A stretch of DNA of 64,000 nucleotides from Amaranthus tricolor. Taxonomy: Eukaryota > Streptophyta > Magnoliopsida > Caryophyllales > Amaranthaceae. The stretch lies in assembly GCF_026212465.1 (NCBI RefSeq), contig NC_080048.1, positions 35,727,971-35,791,970 on the forward strand, read 5' to 3'. Position 1 is the stretch's first letter. The number at the start of each line of letters is the position of its first letter. Shown one piece after another: positions 47,160 to 59,791 of this stretch. The position numbers and the translations under genes were made by a program. The notes under the pieces were generated by a model. That model was not told where the DNA came from. It saw only the letters and a program-made list of their open reading frames with translations, and searched no databases.

Positions 47160-48590
47160 TTAGTAGTTTGTAAAGAACTTATTTTTATGTATTTTACTTT
47201 GTCATTGTTTAGTCAATTTCTAGTTCTACTACTCTTTTCCATATTATAATTATATTTTGGGATATTCACTCACTTTTTTTTTTTTAATTATTCTGTCAAC
47301 AATACTTTTGACATTTTAACTAGCATTTATTTAATTATTAGCTAGTATTATTGGGAGAATCATAATCTTTTAGAATCATACTAGTTTTGACGAAACCTGT
47401 GTTACGAGCTGGATAAGGTTAAGTTGAGCTCAAACAAAAAATATTTTGGTTGGAATGTGCTTTGAGAAAGAACAAATGAGCTTAAATGGGTTGGATTTAT
47501 TCAACCTGAATATGACCTCTTTTATTTAGCAGCATATCTCTTGTGAGACAGCCGCATAAATGCGACCACTCACAGGTCCAATTTATAATATGAAGTTGCC
47601 ATTTAAAAGCTTGAATTGGACATTTTGGACCTTGAATTAGACATTTTAAGTCTTGTATTTGACGAACTTCAAACCATTGAAATAAATATTCAAAGTCTTA
47701 AAATGGATATTTTACAGTTGGCGTATGTAAGTAAAACATGAAATTAAGGGTTGGAGTAGGCGTTTTAAGAGTTAAAATATAAAATTAAATGTTTTAATGG
47801 TTGAAGTTGATAGTTAAAAAATTAAATTAAGCCTCTAGAGAAGGAAGATTAAGGATTGTAATAGGGGTTTTAAGTGTTAGATTTGGTTTTTTAAGTCTTG
47901 AAATAGGTGTTTTAAGGCTTGAATTCGACAAGTAAAAAAATTTTTTTGGTCACACGCGTGAGGTGGCAGCATACAAGTTTATGTGTTTATTTAAAGAATT
48001 TTTGTTTATCATTCTACATCAGAAGCATATGAGTGTTTCTTAGCTTTTAAGTTGACTTTAGTATTTTTGGTTGGTCAAAAAACTAAAAATATATTTGATA
48101 AATGACTTTCAATTCATATGAAAAATTAACTCTTAAGTCAACTGAAAAACTGATTTTTAATGATACTTTAGATATCTCCCATTCAAAATAACTATATTTC
48201 TTTAATGAATTCAACAATACATAAAAAAAAATATCACTGAGAAAAAATCTCTTCGGTTCATCAATCCTTTTTTGTCTTCTTAGTACTATCCCACAATCAT
48301 CCTATTTTTTTGATTTTACATGTCCCTATTATGGACCAATAAATCAGAAAAAAGAATTTTTTTTTAAAGTACAACACGCGTTACATATGAGCGAATATGT
48401 GTCTCGAGGTTCTATCATCACCTAATCGAACGAGCACATCTACTCCTTAGAGCAAACTCCTTGTAAACTTATGATCTCCTTCCATCAATAATCTAGTACT
48501 CGTGTCCTTTATATGGTACGGTGTTAGCTATTAATTGTCCTCTTATTTGTCATCACGTCCTAGGAGATAGTTAAGAGTGAAATACATTAT
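47160..48590. other. Noncoding DNA with degenerate short repeats
   Basis: Between about 47576 and 47935 a unit of about 20-25 bp recurs in degenerate form (TTTTAAG.CTTGAATT.GA, GGACATTTTAAGTCTTG and similar). The block is bounded by CTCTTGTGAGACAGCC (47530) and CACGCGTGAGGTGGC (47953), which are loosely inverted. No gene seen. Confidence 0.4.
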
Positions 48591-48599
48591 GTTAAGTGT

Positions 48600-48910
48600 T
48601 AAAAGCGGTATATTGTTAGACTATATAACATGTGAAGAAATCAATTTAAGGAATTAACTAAATTAAAAGTTTGAACTGATAATTGAAGTTTCAGGATATG
48701 TATGTTATATATTCTAACATGTATAATATATCATGGGGCTTTAACTATTAGGTTAAACTTTTGGTTGAGTTGATTCCTTTATATGGCGTTAGCTTTTGGT
48801 TGAAATTCGAACCTGTGATCTTATGTCATGATAACTTTGATACCATGTAAAGAAACCAATTAAGTCAAAAAGTTATGCTAATAATTAAGGTCCTAGGATA
48901 TGTTAGCTTT
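48600..48910. mobile_element. Degenerate TRIM-related segment
   Basis: Contains TAAACTTTTGGTTGAGTTGATTCC near 48755 and several GATATGTTA / TATAACAT words in both orientations, resembling the LTRs at 4683 and 58621. The parts are rearranged and inverted, so the structure is unclear. Confidence 0.35.
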
Positions 48911-49452
48911 TGTTTTTTTTTTCTCTAGCCAAATTTATTAGAATTTTTTAGTTAAATTGTAGAAGTAGAATATTTAAAAGGAGGTAGTACATAGAAGTGT
49001 TTTTATAGCGAATACCTTCAACTTGGTTTTTTTTTTTTGATGAAATTCAACTTAGTTTTAATTTGTTATATCTTATTGTTTTTAAGGAAAATACGATTAT
49101 TATGTATCATTACACAAAAATAAAAATAATTATAAAATAACAAATTATGTTAAATAAGTGGGAGGAATGAAAGACTGATCACAAAATTATACACGTAATA
49201 AGAGTTTTACAATAATCCTAGACAAGTAGTGATATCTACATGAGATTCAACACAATCTTATGTCTTCATCCCACCAATTATTGATCTCAAACATTAATAC
49301 TTTAAACATGAAAACCTTGTGTCCCCACCAATCACTAATTCCAACTATAATCAACTTTAATTAGTGATTTAACTTTTCAAGTCTAATCATAAAATAGTGG
49401 TTTTCTTAACCAATGTAACAACCCTCATTAAATAATAATAAAATAATTAATA

Positions 49453-49702
49453 CTCCCTCCGTTCACTAATATTCTTCTCATTTGGAATATTCCAACTTAA
49501 GGAGAGAGAAATTTAATTAATGTTTTTGACACATATTTAGAACATAAAATATATCCATCAAAGATCTCGTTAGATTGTATACTTTTTAATTATGTATTTT
49601 TAATAATTTTTTATTATGCGTATTTAGAAATATTGAAGTTTAAAATTTACATTAAAAACTATGTAAAAAGTAAATGGGAAGAACATAAGGAAACGAAGGA
49701 AA
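49453..49702. mobile_element. Stowaway-like MITE, about 250 bp
   Basis: Left end CTCCCTCCGTTC with TA before it; right end GGAAACGAAGGAAA followed by TA. The interior is AT-rich and noncoding. The ends match the element at 8580-8944 at family level. The neighbouring 49700-50330 shows no gene. Confidence 0.65.
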
Positions 49703-50334
49703 TATCTCTCATATTCTAATCAAATGTCTAATTTTCTCTTTCGACATATTCACGTTTATATACCTCATTTTCTTATTTGATAATTTTTTCCCTCATTTAT
49801 GTCCTTATAAGATTTAATTATTTACACAATTAATATTAAATTATTAAATTTTTTTCTGTTGCTCACTCCTTTCATATGACCCCTTCCTTTTTTTAAAAAA
49901 TTTGTGTCAAATTAAACAAAACATTTGATTAGAATAGGAGATCCTATACAAAAAGCTTGCATGCACCTTTGATTTTTTAATATTCATACGGTAAGCATGT
50001 ACAATAACTAATTTAGTTGCGAATTTTGGCCATATAAACTGAAGGGTCAAATTTATCACCCAAAGGAAATAAATACTAGGAACCAAAATTTGTACCGCCA
50101 CCTCTTTTCCAAAATCTATGTTCTTTTTTAAATTTAAATATTGGCTAGAAAATTTCTAAAAAGAAAGAGCAAAATTAATCAATTCAGTAGGTAATGATAA
50201 TCGAATTCTTATCATAAGGATAAAATAAACCCTCAACATCTTGTAAAATTTAAATTTTATTTGTACTTATACATAACTGAACTACTCCATTAGGCCTAGA
50301 AATTTAAATCCGCCCATGTTATATGAAGAAGTTC

Positions 50335-50730
50335 AAGTAAGAACAATCTTTATATGAGAATCATGAGAATTAATTTATCTGATAAAAAAGAGTTATTTTT
50401 TTACAAAAAAAAGTAACTTAATAAAAAAGTGTTACTTTTTTTGAAAACAAAGATGATATTTTAGGCAAAAAGTGTTACTTTAAGAAAAAAATTCTGAAAA
50501 AAAACTCACAATAAAGTGTTACTTTTCAAAAAAATGTGTTACTTTGTATTTATATTTTTTCTGAAAGTAACACTTTTTTGTCTAAAAAGTACCAAATTTT
50601 TTTAAAAACAAAAGTAACTTTTTTTGTCCAAAAGTAACACCTTGTCTTTGAAAAAGTAATACATTTTTATCGGAGAAATTGGTTCTCATGGTTCTCATTT
50701 AAACTTGGTTCTCACTAAAACTTGACCATA
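50335..50730. mobile_element. Inverted-repeat element rich in AAAGTAACA words
   Basis: The left side has TTCAAGTAAGAACA…GAGAATCATGAGAATT and the right side has GGTTCTCATGGTTCTCATT…CTTGGTTCTCAC, which are inverted. The interior repeats AAAGTGTTACTTT on both strands about ten times and can fold on itself. No coding region. Confidence 0.55.
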
Positions 50731-50871
50731 TATATATATAGAGAGAGAGAGATGATGAAATAAGAAGGATTTTAAAATAAAAAGGAGAAGAATGATTTTT
50801 GTTTAGTTATTATATATAAAAAAAAGAATATATGTTATAAATTAAAAATATTCTTCGAATTTATGTCATAG

Positions 50872-50875
<4 letters not shown>

Positions 50876-50965
<90 letters not shown>
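50876..50965. repeat. (TA)n microsatellite
   Basis: About 90 bp of TA, preceded by smaller TA and GA runs at 50728-50752. Confidence 0.95.
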
Positions 50966-50967
<2 letters not shown>

Positions 50968-51189
50968 TTCTTCGGTATACGTAATATATTCAAGTAATGT
51001 ATAATATAAATTGGGATGGTGGTAGAAAGCAATTATATAAAGTAACATAACACAAACTCAATCTCCATCAATAATCTTCTTTTTTTTAAAAAAAAATTTT
51101 TTTAAATTTTTAAAAGAAATAAAAGCTTAAGAAAAGTTTGCCAAATTTTACTCATCCCCCACAATCCACATCATTGATCATACCTCCCT

Positions 51190-51198
51190 ATATATATA
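51190..51198 (+). promoter_or_regulatory. TATA box of the DUF761 gene
   Basis: CCTATATATATACC, about 100 bp before the ATG at 51294. The leader between is CT-rich (CACTCACTC, CCACTCTCTCTAAATC), as in many plant 5' UTRs. Confidence 0.6.
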
Positions 51199-51293
51199 CC
51201 ACTCACTCTTTAGATTTCTTTCACAACCAAACAACACACTAAATCATCTTTTGTCCCTCCACTCTCTCTAAATCTTTATCACTAAATAAAAAA

Positions 51294-51857
51294 ATGGAGC
51301 AAAATGCACAAGTGGTAGCAAAAAAGTTATGGCACATAGTGAGAGTGGTCTATGTGATGTTAAGGAAAAACTTGAGCAAGAGAAGATTACTCTTAGACCT
51401 TAAATACTTAACCATGAAACGCCCTAAACTCGCCGGAAAACCATTCACCGGAAACCACCACCATGGTGGCGAGGAGTACGAGTTTAGTTGTAGTAACACC
51501 CCAAACCACCCAAACTATATTTTCCCATTTCAATTTAATCATAATAAAAAGAATCAAAATTACCATGCAATTATTTATGAAGAAAGCCATGAAATATATA
51601 CAATCAATAAGGTGCTTGAGACAGTGTTAAATTCAGGTAATTTCCAAAACGACGACGTTGAGGGGTCACCATTCCCTTATTTTTACTCTCCCTTAGCATT
51701 AAGGGTAGGGCAAAGTCCAATTGTTAGGGTTACGGATTCTCCTTACTCTTTGCATGAAATTGGGAATGGAAATATTTATAAGATTGATGAGGCTGCAGAA
51801 GATTTTATTCAAAGGTTTTATGATCAACTAAGACAGCAAAGGATAAGGGACGTTTGA
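51294..51857 (+). CDS. DUF761 (cotton-fibre-protein-like) family protein, 187 aa
   Basis: Single-exon gene starting MEQNAQVVAKKLW. The N-terminal 50 residues (KKLWHIVRVVYVMLRKNLSK…LDLKYLTMKRPKLAGK) are basic and typical of this plant-specific family. The middle (about 55-150) is His/Asn/Tyr-rich and low in order. The C-terminus carries the DUF761 signature, about residues 164-182 (IDEAAEDFIQRFYDQLRQQ). The function of the family is not established; members include a protein reported as rapidly elicited in the Cf-9/Avr9 response. A good TATA box and leader precede it. Long (TA)n tracts lie on both sides (50876-50965 and 51973-52057). Confidence 0.88.
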   Translation: MEQNAQVVAKKLWHIVRVVYVMLRKNLSKRRLLLDLKYLTMKRPKLAGKPFTGNHHHGGEEYEFSCSNTPNHPNYIFPFQFNHNKKNQNYHAIIYEESHEIYTINKVLETVLNSGNFQNDDVEGSPFPYFYSPLALRVGQSPIVRVTDSPYSLHEIGNGNIYKIDEAAEDFIQRFYDQLRQQRIRDV

Positions 51858-51969
51858 ATAATCTTTGTGAAAATTTTGGTGATTATGCAATTAATAGTTT
51901 TAAGCCTTTTTTTTTGTTTCTCCTTTGTATATTATTGTCTTTTATGCAAGGTATTTTTAGTGAATAAGA

Positions 51970-51972
<3 letters not shown>

Positions 51973-52057
<85 letters not shown>
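51973..52057. repeat. (TA)n microsatellite
   Basis: About 85 bp of TA within 120 bp of the stop codon of the DUF761 gene, so it probably lies in its 3' UTR or just beyond. Confidence 0.95.
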
Positions 52058-52064
<7 letters not shown>

Positions 52065-52663
52065 TTGTACAATATATAAATCCTTTTAATAAATTTACTA
52101 TACACTATATAGTCATAAATGGTGATATTGAGAATGTGTTCTAACGATAATTTTCATGAAACGTGGTACATGTGTTTTTGTTCGTTATTTTCCATTATGA
52201 CTTAATCTTTCTCTAGCGGTGAAATATATATAGCATAATTTTGTATATATTAAAAATTAGAGTGGGAAAACATATATATTATAAACTGTGTTGTCAAGTA
52301 ATTTTTCTTGCTGAATTACATTATTAATTTTTAAAATTATTCTTACAATTTAATATCAACTAATTACATTATTAATTTTTAAAATTATTAATTTTTTGCT
52401 AAACATGTGTTGTAAAAAATTGGTCGATATACATTTAATTTAAAAATAATATATACTATTAACTCGTTGTTATGTGGCTAATGATATATTTCGTCTGGTT
52501 TTTAAAATAGTTACTACAATTATGTTTTTTACGCTAGCTATCCAATGCATGATTCTAATCTTTAACATCTTTAATTTCATTTGTTAAAAACTCTAAAAGG
52601 TTAATATTATGAAGATATGCATTAAGATGAATCAAACAAGATGTCACTTAATTATGTTTTACA

Positions 52664-52835
52664 TTACAACTACTCTTGTGAGAGATCGTCTCTTTGATTG
52701 TCTCTCAAAGAGACGATCCCAAAACAAGAAGCCCACATTCTTATTTTCTCTTTGATTTAAAATTGGGCTATTTAGCCCATAAATCTAATGTGTTTCTCGG
52801 AAAGACCGTCTCTCACAACAGTTTGTATTTACATT
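52664..52835. mobile_element. MITE with GAGAGA(T/C)CGTCTCT inverted ends
   Basis: The left part is ACTACTCTTGTGAGAGATCGTCTCTTTGA and its local palindrome; the right part is GGAAAGACCGTCTCTCACAACAG. Related ends occur at 61545-61676 and, as a half element, at 32735-32800. No coding region. The DNA from 52060 to 52660 and from 52836 to 53848 shows no gene. Confidence 0.
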
Positions 52836-53848
52836 ATACATGGAGAAATATATATCAAATAAGATCAGTTGATGAACAGTAATTGTTACATGAAGTGTAC
52901 AATTATTAAAATCCAGTGCTTAGAACTGATATGATCTAATTAACATATGGGTTTGCATACATCAAGATTTTTTCATGTCAAATAACTAAGATGAATGTAC
53001 TTGGTTAAGGGCATATTCAATTTTACAAAGGAAAGGTACTCATCCAACTTTAGTTTTTATTTACTTATTTTTAGAAAATTATAGTTTCTTTTTTTTTTTT
53101 TACATGATAGGCTTCAAGGGAAAGATAGGTAAGAATCGAACTTATGACTTCACGTGAAAAAATAATACTTGCTCTCCAATAGAGATAAAATTCGATTTTT
53201 CAATTGTACCTTTTTAAGTTAGTGATCACTTTAAGATTATAAATAATGCATGATTACTTTTAAGTTTATAATTAGTCACTTCAAAATTGTAAATGAGCAT
53301 TTTAAAATTGTAATTTTACATTAAACAAATCCAATAAAGATAATTTTAAGGTTTGGGTCTAATTTGAGAATTTGTAATTTTACATTAAGCCTTAGGTTGA
53401 CCCACTTTTGAGGAGTTTGCTTCTATTATTGGGTGTATTAGATCCTGTATTAGAAAGATGTACAGTACAAAACTACAAAGCCATTGACGCAGACACTAAA
53501 GTTTGAATTGATTAAATATGTAATAACCTAAATAAAGAGACGTTAGAGCTCAAGATTTGGGTCACTAATCATCAAGATAATTAAGGTGAATGAGATTACA
53601 TCACATCATACATATTAACCCTACCTCATTTAGAGTTGGTTTGATAGTCGATACTAAATAATATAAATGATAGGAATATCTCTATTGATAAATTTAATAG
53701 TCATGTTTATTCTCATTCAACAATCTCAGTTTCTTTAGAAAATTCATTCTAATATTTATTTGGAAATGTGATATTAAGTGGTAATGAAAAATTGCGGAAA
53801 GAACTTACAAAATAGAATGGTCTAAAAATAGGCTCTATTCAAGCCTTT

Positions 53849-54380
53849 TGTTGTGCGACAGCGAAAGAAAATATCGAAAACAATAACGGAAAGCAATAAA
53901 GATTCAGACAAACAATAAAGAAATCACACCGAAAAATTAATGTGGTTCACTATCAACTTGATAGCTACATCCACCGGCACCGAGAATACACTTTTCACTA
54001 TAAACTGGGAGATTACAAAATGAACGAGAAGCCACAACAATCTCTCCAAGCTTTTTCTCTTTTAGTTTTCCTCACTTTGTGTTTCATGGATCATTTTCAT
54101 GGATCATCCATCCCTAATTCTAATTACAAGAGGGGTTTTTTTAGTGTGCTACTTAATAAAACAAAATTAGGTTAACAATTACAAAGAAACCGACCCAAAA
54201 ACTAAGTAACCGTCAAAAGAACATGCAAAAACTGAAAGCCTGCAAAAACTGCACAAGTCGCGGCCTGCGACCTAGTTGTTTTCCAAAACAGTAGCTTTTC
54301 TTTCAGAAACTCGCGACGCGTGACCAAATGTATGGCCCGCGACCTGGGTGTTGAAACAGGCGTATTATTAGGAGATTTCA
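53849..54380 (-). mobile_element. LTR related to the solo LTR at 13173-13711, reverse orientation
   Basis: The plus strand starts TGTTGTGCGACAGCG, then has ATGTGGTTCACTATCAACTTG, the reverse complement of GATAGTGAACCACGTT in the 13173 LTR. The inner half diverges (it contains GTCGCGGCCTGCGACC and CGCGACGCGTGACC), and no matching TSD or far end was found. It is therefore a partial or recombined LTR. Confidence 0.55.
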
Positions 54381-57300
54381 TTAGTCGTTTTTAGCGCCTA
54401 ATTTTTCTTATATATTTGTTCGTTACTAATTATAATTTAATTAGTGATGGTAGTAATTTGAAAAATCTCTACGATGATTAGAAACTTGTTAATTCGTAAC
54501 ATGATTATGAATCGTGACAAGTAACGTGAACTTTGGAGGTTAAACTTAAAGTTGAGCAACTACCCATAACAGTTCGAAAAAAATAAAAATTTTAATTTAT
54601 TACCCAAGCATATTATGTAACCATGATGGAAGTAAATTAAATATTTCACACATATACAAGTGATTTTTAAACATGGAGTACAAGTTACATAACTTGTTAC
54701 ATGTACAACAATTTTTACCCAAATCTTAAACTATCTTAGATAAACCTTTCTTACACCATATTAGACCAAATTGGGGACATAAATCACCTCAAACCAGCCC
54801 CAAAACAGCAGCCCCTAGCTGTCATACTAGCCCTCTTTTAGCCCCAAAACTCACTTGCACACTCCACCAAACTCTCTACCCAAAGCCCCTATTGTTCTTA
54901 CCCAAAAACACCATCATAACAAGCATGCAAACATAATAAATCAATACATATTTGCTGTCCATATTTTCAGCTCCATCAACCTTCTTTCACTCTTCATTTT
55001 ACTCCTTATTTCATTCATAAGCAAAGTTGAAGTTCAATCTTACAATTCCTAGCAAAAACACCTTATTTTCTCATCAAATCTTCTTCAAAAACCCATCTAA
55101 AAATTCTGAAAATTTATGTTTATAAACTAAAATCTCCCATAAAAATAATCTTCATCTTAAGAGCTTTCCATAGACACCAAACTTGAAGAAATCCACCAAG
55201 TATAAAGTAAGTTATGTTCATTTCTTTATTCCACTAGTTTTGTTAAAACTTGTTCATGTAAAACATTTTTTTTACATGAATCTTTCTATAAACTAAGATC
55301 ATTATAAAATGAGTATTTTATCTCTAAACTAAGAAAATCATCACTTATAAATCTATAAAAATAGGCCATAATAGAAAGTAAGAAAATGCATTTCCACAAA
55401 CATATAAATTTTGTTACTTAAAGGATTCAAATAAAATTATGGGACTTAACTAAGTATGTTGCTCAACATAATAAGCATACTCCAAATATGTTAATATCAT
55501 CACAAGTATTAGTCTAACAACTCTAACTAGGAAAAGTTAAGTGCATGTTAGAAATCCAAAATTATTATTGATTTTTGGATGAATGCAATATGTTTAGTTG
55601 AAGAGTTGGAGTTGAGACTTGAAGGGCAAGGACCCGAAGTTAGAACCACTTCTAAAAACGCGTAGGAGCTTACGTGGGAGCTTACGGAATAATTATATAG
55701 GCTTGGAGTCGAGGTATGTCACATGGGGTGATTTTTAAAGGATTTAAGAACAAGTTGGGAAAGTTTGTGTATAAACTTTTTTTAAAAAAAAAAAAAAAAA
55801 AATTTCCCAAAGAGAAGTTCTTAAATCTTGAAAAATGATGTAAAAATGATAAATTTGAGTATGGAATAATTTATTACATGTATTATTATTGTGGGCATCA
55901 TGCATGTTGATTTTATAAATTATTGTATGTTTAAAAGCATGTTTAACACTACTTTGTGAACATTATTGTGATGGAAATGATTATATGAATTTGAAAATAT
56001 TTGAAATTCATTTAAAAAGAATTTTTCAGTAGCTATATGTTAAGAAAATTTCTTGGATACTTTTTGTTGAGATTATTCGTTAAATTGATATTTTAGTGGA
56101 TTTTAAGGTGTTAAATACTCTTATTATAAAACATGGTATTAGATGAACTCTTCATCATAAAAAATAATTAATAAAAACATATTATAATGTCTCCAACAAG
56201 ATTTGGCCAGAATATATTTAGTTTGGAATTTTATTATGATTTTTGAATAATCGTTAAATTGTTTAACGGTAAATTGTAAAATGATAAAATATAAAATAAT
56301 TACCAAACAAAGACATATAGACTTGAAATTTTTATCACATACTCATATAGACAGTAGGTAAAATTGGTAAAAGTTTGGGAAGGTTTCGTTTACATTTAAG
56401 GACCTTAATAATTTTTACTCGGTTATTAATAATCGGTAAGTTTGAAAACGGTAAAATATAAAATAAATACTAAATGACATCTTTTGGACATGAAAATTTT
56501 ATGAGACACTTATATAAACAGTAGATACATGTTCAAAAATTTATATGGATTTTCGTGACCATATATGGACTTAAATAAATTTTATTCGGTTTATCGGTAA
56601 AATAACGATATTAATTATTAAAAATACCCCACATGATTTTTAATGGTTATTTAAAATTTTATACCCCTTAAAATAGCTTCTGGAATATCATATAATTTTT
56701 TTATAATATTTTATTTGGACTCAAATAATTTTAAACATATTTTATCCTATTTATCGATAAAATGTCTATACAAAATAATAAAACATCATACATGAATTTT
56801 ATAAGTTCAAATAGCCTAATAAACATATTATATGACTTCTGGAACTTTGGTATAATTTTATATAATAAATTATTAATTATTTACTAATTTATCAAATTAA
56901 TAGACAATGTTTATTTATTAAAAAGTGTAATATTGTTAATTAAATTTGGGTAAAAATAGACCTATATAAAAAAATTTATAATTATATTAATAACCTACTG
57001 CCTCATAGTATAAATTAAGTTTAAATTAGATGGTTTATAAATTTTACGGATTTAAGACACCATTTAAATAACGGTAAATACCCAAATTGTCGAAAGTAAT
57101 TGTAAGATCGTTATAAATTCGCATAACCAATTATAATCTGATGGGACAACCTTAAATTCATTTTAAATAAGGTATTATAATGACTTGATTAATTTGGGCC
57201 TTGTTGGAGAATTAATATTTACTTTGTAAATCAATTATCGATTTTATTACCGGCAAAACTATCTCGTATTTAAGAAAATAGTGTTTTATGAAATCTTCTG

Positions 57301-58570
57301 TTATAATGATTTTATAGGCTTATGAATCATATTCTAGTTGTTTTGAATGAATTTCAAAACCCTTTAAAGTTATATTTACTTTAAGAAGGATTGAAACGAA
57401 ACATTTTAGTGGTTTCCTTAAAAAAACATTGTATTGAATTTTAATTACTTTTTGTTACAATGCATTTCCATACATGATAGTGATGCCCCAATATAATACA
57501 AAGGTTATGTTTAATGATATGATTATGCTAAGCATGTTTTACCCATGTGGGAAATATTATTATTTGATTTTGCTAAGTCGCAAATAAAGTATGTTTTGCT
57601 ATGTGCAAATAAAAGATGTTTATCATATTGAAAAAGTTGATACTTTTGACTTTCAAATGCTATTAAAATTTACAACATATATATTATGTACAAAAAAATG
57701 TTTTAGCCTAAATGGCGGGTACATATGCCACAGCAAATGTTGTGTGCATGATTAAACGGCTCACCAATGCTGAGCGCGTATTGTTCACAATACCATTGTG
57801 TTACACTTGCCGGACATGTCGCGGACGGTATACCGACTACCAAACGAGTCACAGGATGACTCACAGAGTACCCATGTAAACTTATGATATGAGTTTGAAA
57901 TTGATTTGGATCCATTGAGATCTTATGATTTATGATGAAAAATGAGAATTTGAAATGACTATAGAGCCATTGAACTGGATTTGAATCATAATATGATTTA
58001 TCAAATGAAAAAGCATATTTCAAAATGAATTTACTCAAAAAAAAAAAGGGTTTCAATAACTTGTTTGACGGACACCAGTGTGATTATACTCAGTCTTTTT
58101 GCTGATACTATGCTTTGTATGTTTTTCCAATGGTTTTGTTTTTAGAGTAAAACCCTATGGCACCTCGACGGAGAATGAATATGCGAGCGGAAGATGAACC
58201 TGAGTTGGAGTATGACTCCCCTTTTGTTTAGATCTCGTTATTTTATTTGAGAGACTATTAGTTTAGATTTAGACTAATTTAAGGATGAAATTTGAACTTT
58301 AGACTTATTTCAATTTGGTTGTAATTTTCCTATATTTTGGACAGTTAAGACTTCCGTTATATTGCTTGGATATTGGTTTGACCTTTAAGTAACCCCTTAA
58401 TTGTGTTGGCAAAAGTAAGCTTCCGCTTGATTAATACTAAATTTCAGTTAGTGTTTGCCTTCATAATTCAAGGCGGTTACAGGCGTCTTCCAATCCAGTA
58501 GCTACTCCGCACCCCGCGCACTTCGACGCATCTCTTGATTTCATCTTAAAACCCGATCTTAGACTCGATT
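54381..58570 (+). mobile_element. Noncoding LTR-retrotransposon-like block, class uncertain
   Basis: A 4-kb AT-rich stretch without open frames of note. Features that suggest a Gypsy/chromovirus LTR and leader: a conserved-looking GC-richer patch on the plus strand at 57740-57870 (TTACACTTGCCGGACATG, GACGGTATACC), a short frame starting ATGGCACCTCGACGGAGAATG at 58158 (MAPRRRMN, gag-start-like), and an ending CAAGGCGGTTACA at about 58477. No PBS, protease or reverse transcriptase is visible. Low-confidence assignment. Confidence 0.3.
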
Positions 58571-58620
58571 CAAGTCACAAAATCCCAACACCTTTAATAT
58601 TAATTTATTTGCTTAAATTA

Positions 58621-58905
58621 CGTTAGAGTATATAACCTATCCTAGCGCCTCAAGCATTAGCTTAAACTTTTGGTTGAATTGGTTCCTTGACATGGTATTA
58701 GAGACAACGTGACAAGAGGTCACGGGTTCGAATCTCACCTCCCCTAATTTAAAGTAGAATATTTAACGCCAGGTATGAAGAGAGCCTGTGCTGCAACAAC
58801 ACTCTTAGCCCAAAGGGCTCTCATGTGAGGGGGCATATTAGATATATAACCTATCCCCGGGCCTCAGCCATCAGTTTAAGCTTTTGGTGAATTGGTTCCT
58901 TGACA
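58621..58905 (+). mobile_element. TRIM element, 285 bp, TSD AATTA
   Basis: Left LTR 58621-58692 (72 bp) and right LTR 58836-58905 (70 bp), both ending TTCCTTGACA. The PBS TGGTATTAGAGAC follows the left LTR at 58693. The purine tract GTGAGGGGG precedes the right LTR at 58825-58833. AATTA lies on both sides (58616-58620 and 58906-58910). There is no coding capacity. It is the same family as 4683-4956. The complete set of cis signals and the perfect TSD make this a clear terminal-repeat retrotransposon in miniature. Confidence 0.88.
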
Positions 58906-59409
58906 AATTATGATCGATCGTCAACAGTCTGGTTATTGTATTTGACAAATAAGTAATTAACTTATAAGACATTTTAGTCAATCTAACATATTGCAACAAA
59001 TTCATTATCCATATTACTTTGTGAACAACCAACGTGAATACGTTCAATAATAATTGGCTATCAATTTTTTAGACCTTTGGTTTTTATGTCCATGGTCTAA
59101 CATTGGTCCGATTCCATAAATAATGTAAGGTAAAACCTTATCATATTCATATGACATCCATTTGGACATTATTTGTTCATATATAGGCTTCAAAACATCA
59201 CTAACATCATCATTGATCGTGCGGAAAAATATAGTAATGCGTTTACTTATGCAGTTCGGTTATATGAGCCTCCGAGTCGAATTATATACTGTTTTTTATT
59301 ATTATTTTTATTTTTTATTTTTATTTTTTATCAGCTTTATCAATAGTTTTACTCTTTAGATAACATTGTCAGTCGTTACTCATTTCTTCTTATGCAGGGC
59401 TCTATTAAA

Positions 59410-59791
59410 TGTTAATCTAGAAAAATCTATGTAAAAAATCTAAACAAGAAACTTGTAGAACATGTTTCTAGAATATTGTTAGTAAAAATCTTAGGAAAAA
59501 TCTAGAATTAGCAACCTAGAATAATCTCAAGAATTATCTAAATATGAATATAATATGCTAGAAAGTGTATAACACTCTAAGCTTAGCTAGAATAGCCTAG
59601 AAACTAGGAGCTTGCAATGTCGGTACAATCACCGACTTACCAAGGCTATAAATAGCCACTTCTTGTACTTTGAAAAAGTAAGTAATGTAAGCTATATTCA
59701 CTTAACAATTCAAAAATATTGTCCAACTCATCTTTACTCCTCCCCTAACTTGCAACAATAATCCACTAACTTCCGCATATTAATTCTAACA
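59410..59791 (+). mobile_element. Copia-like LTR, about 382 bp, without a matching TSD
   Basis: Starts TGTTAATCTAG and ends AATTCTAACA. A TATA-like CTATAAATAGCC lies at about 59644-59656, followed by a CT-rich leader. The flanks (TTAAA and GGTTC) do not match, so it may be a truncated or recombined LTR. The stretches 58911-59409 and 59792-60548 show no gene. Confidence 0.5.

Noticed and set aside
50390..50650. CRISPR-like regular repeat (AAAGTAACA words)
   Set aside because: Spacing is irregular, repeats occur on both strands and the sequence is a self-complementary transposon interior in a plant genome.
57703..58056. 117-codon minus-strand open frame
   Set aside because: No domain; it overlaps a conserved-looking noncoding patch of a probable LTR retrotransposon.
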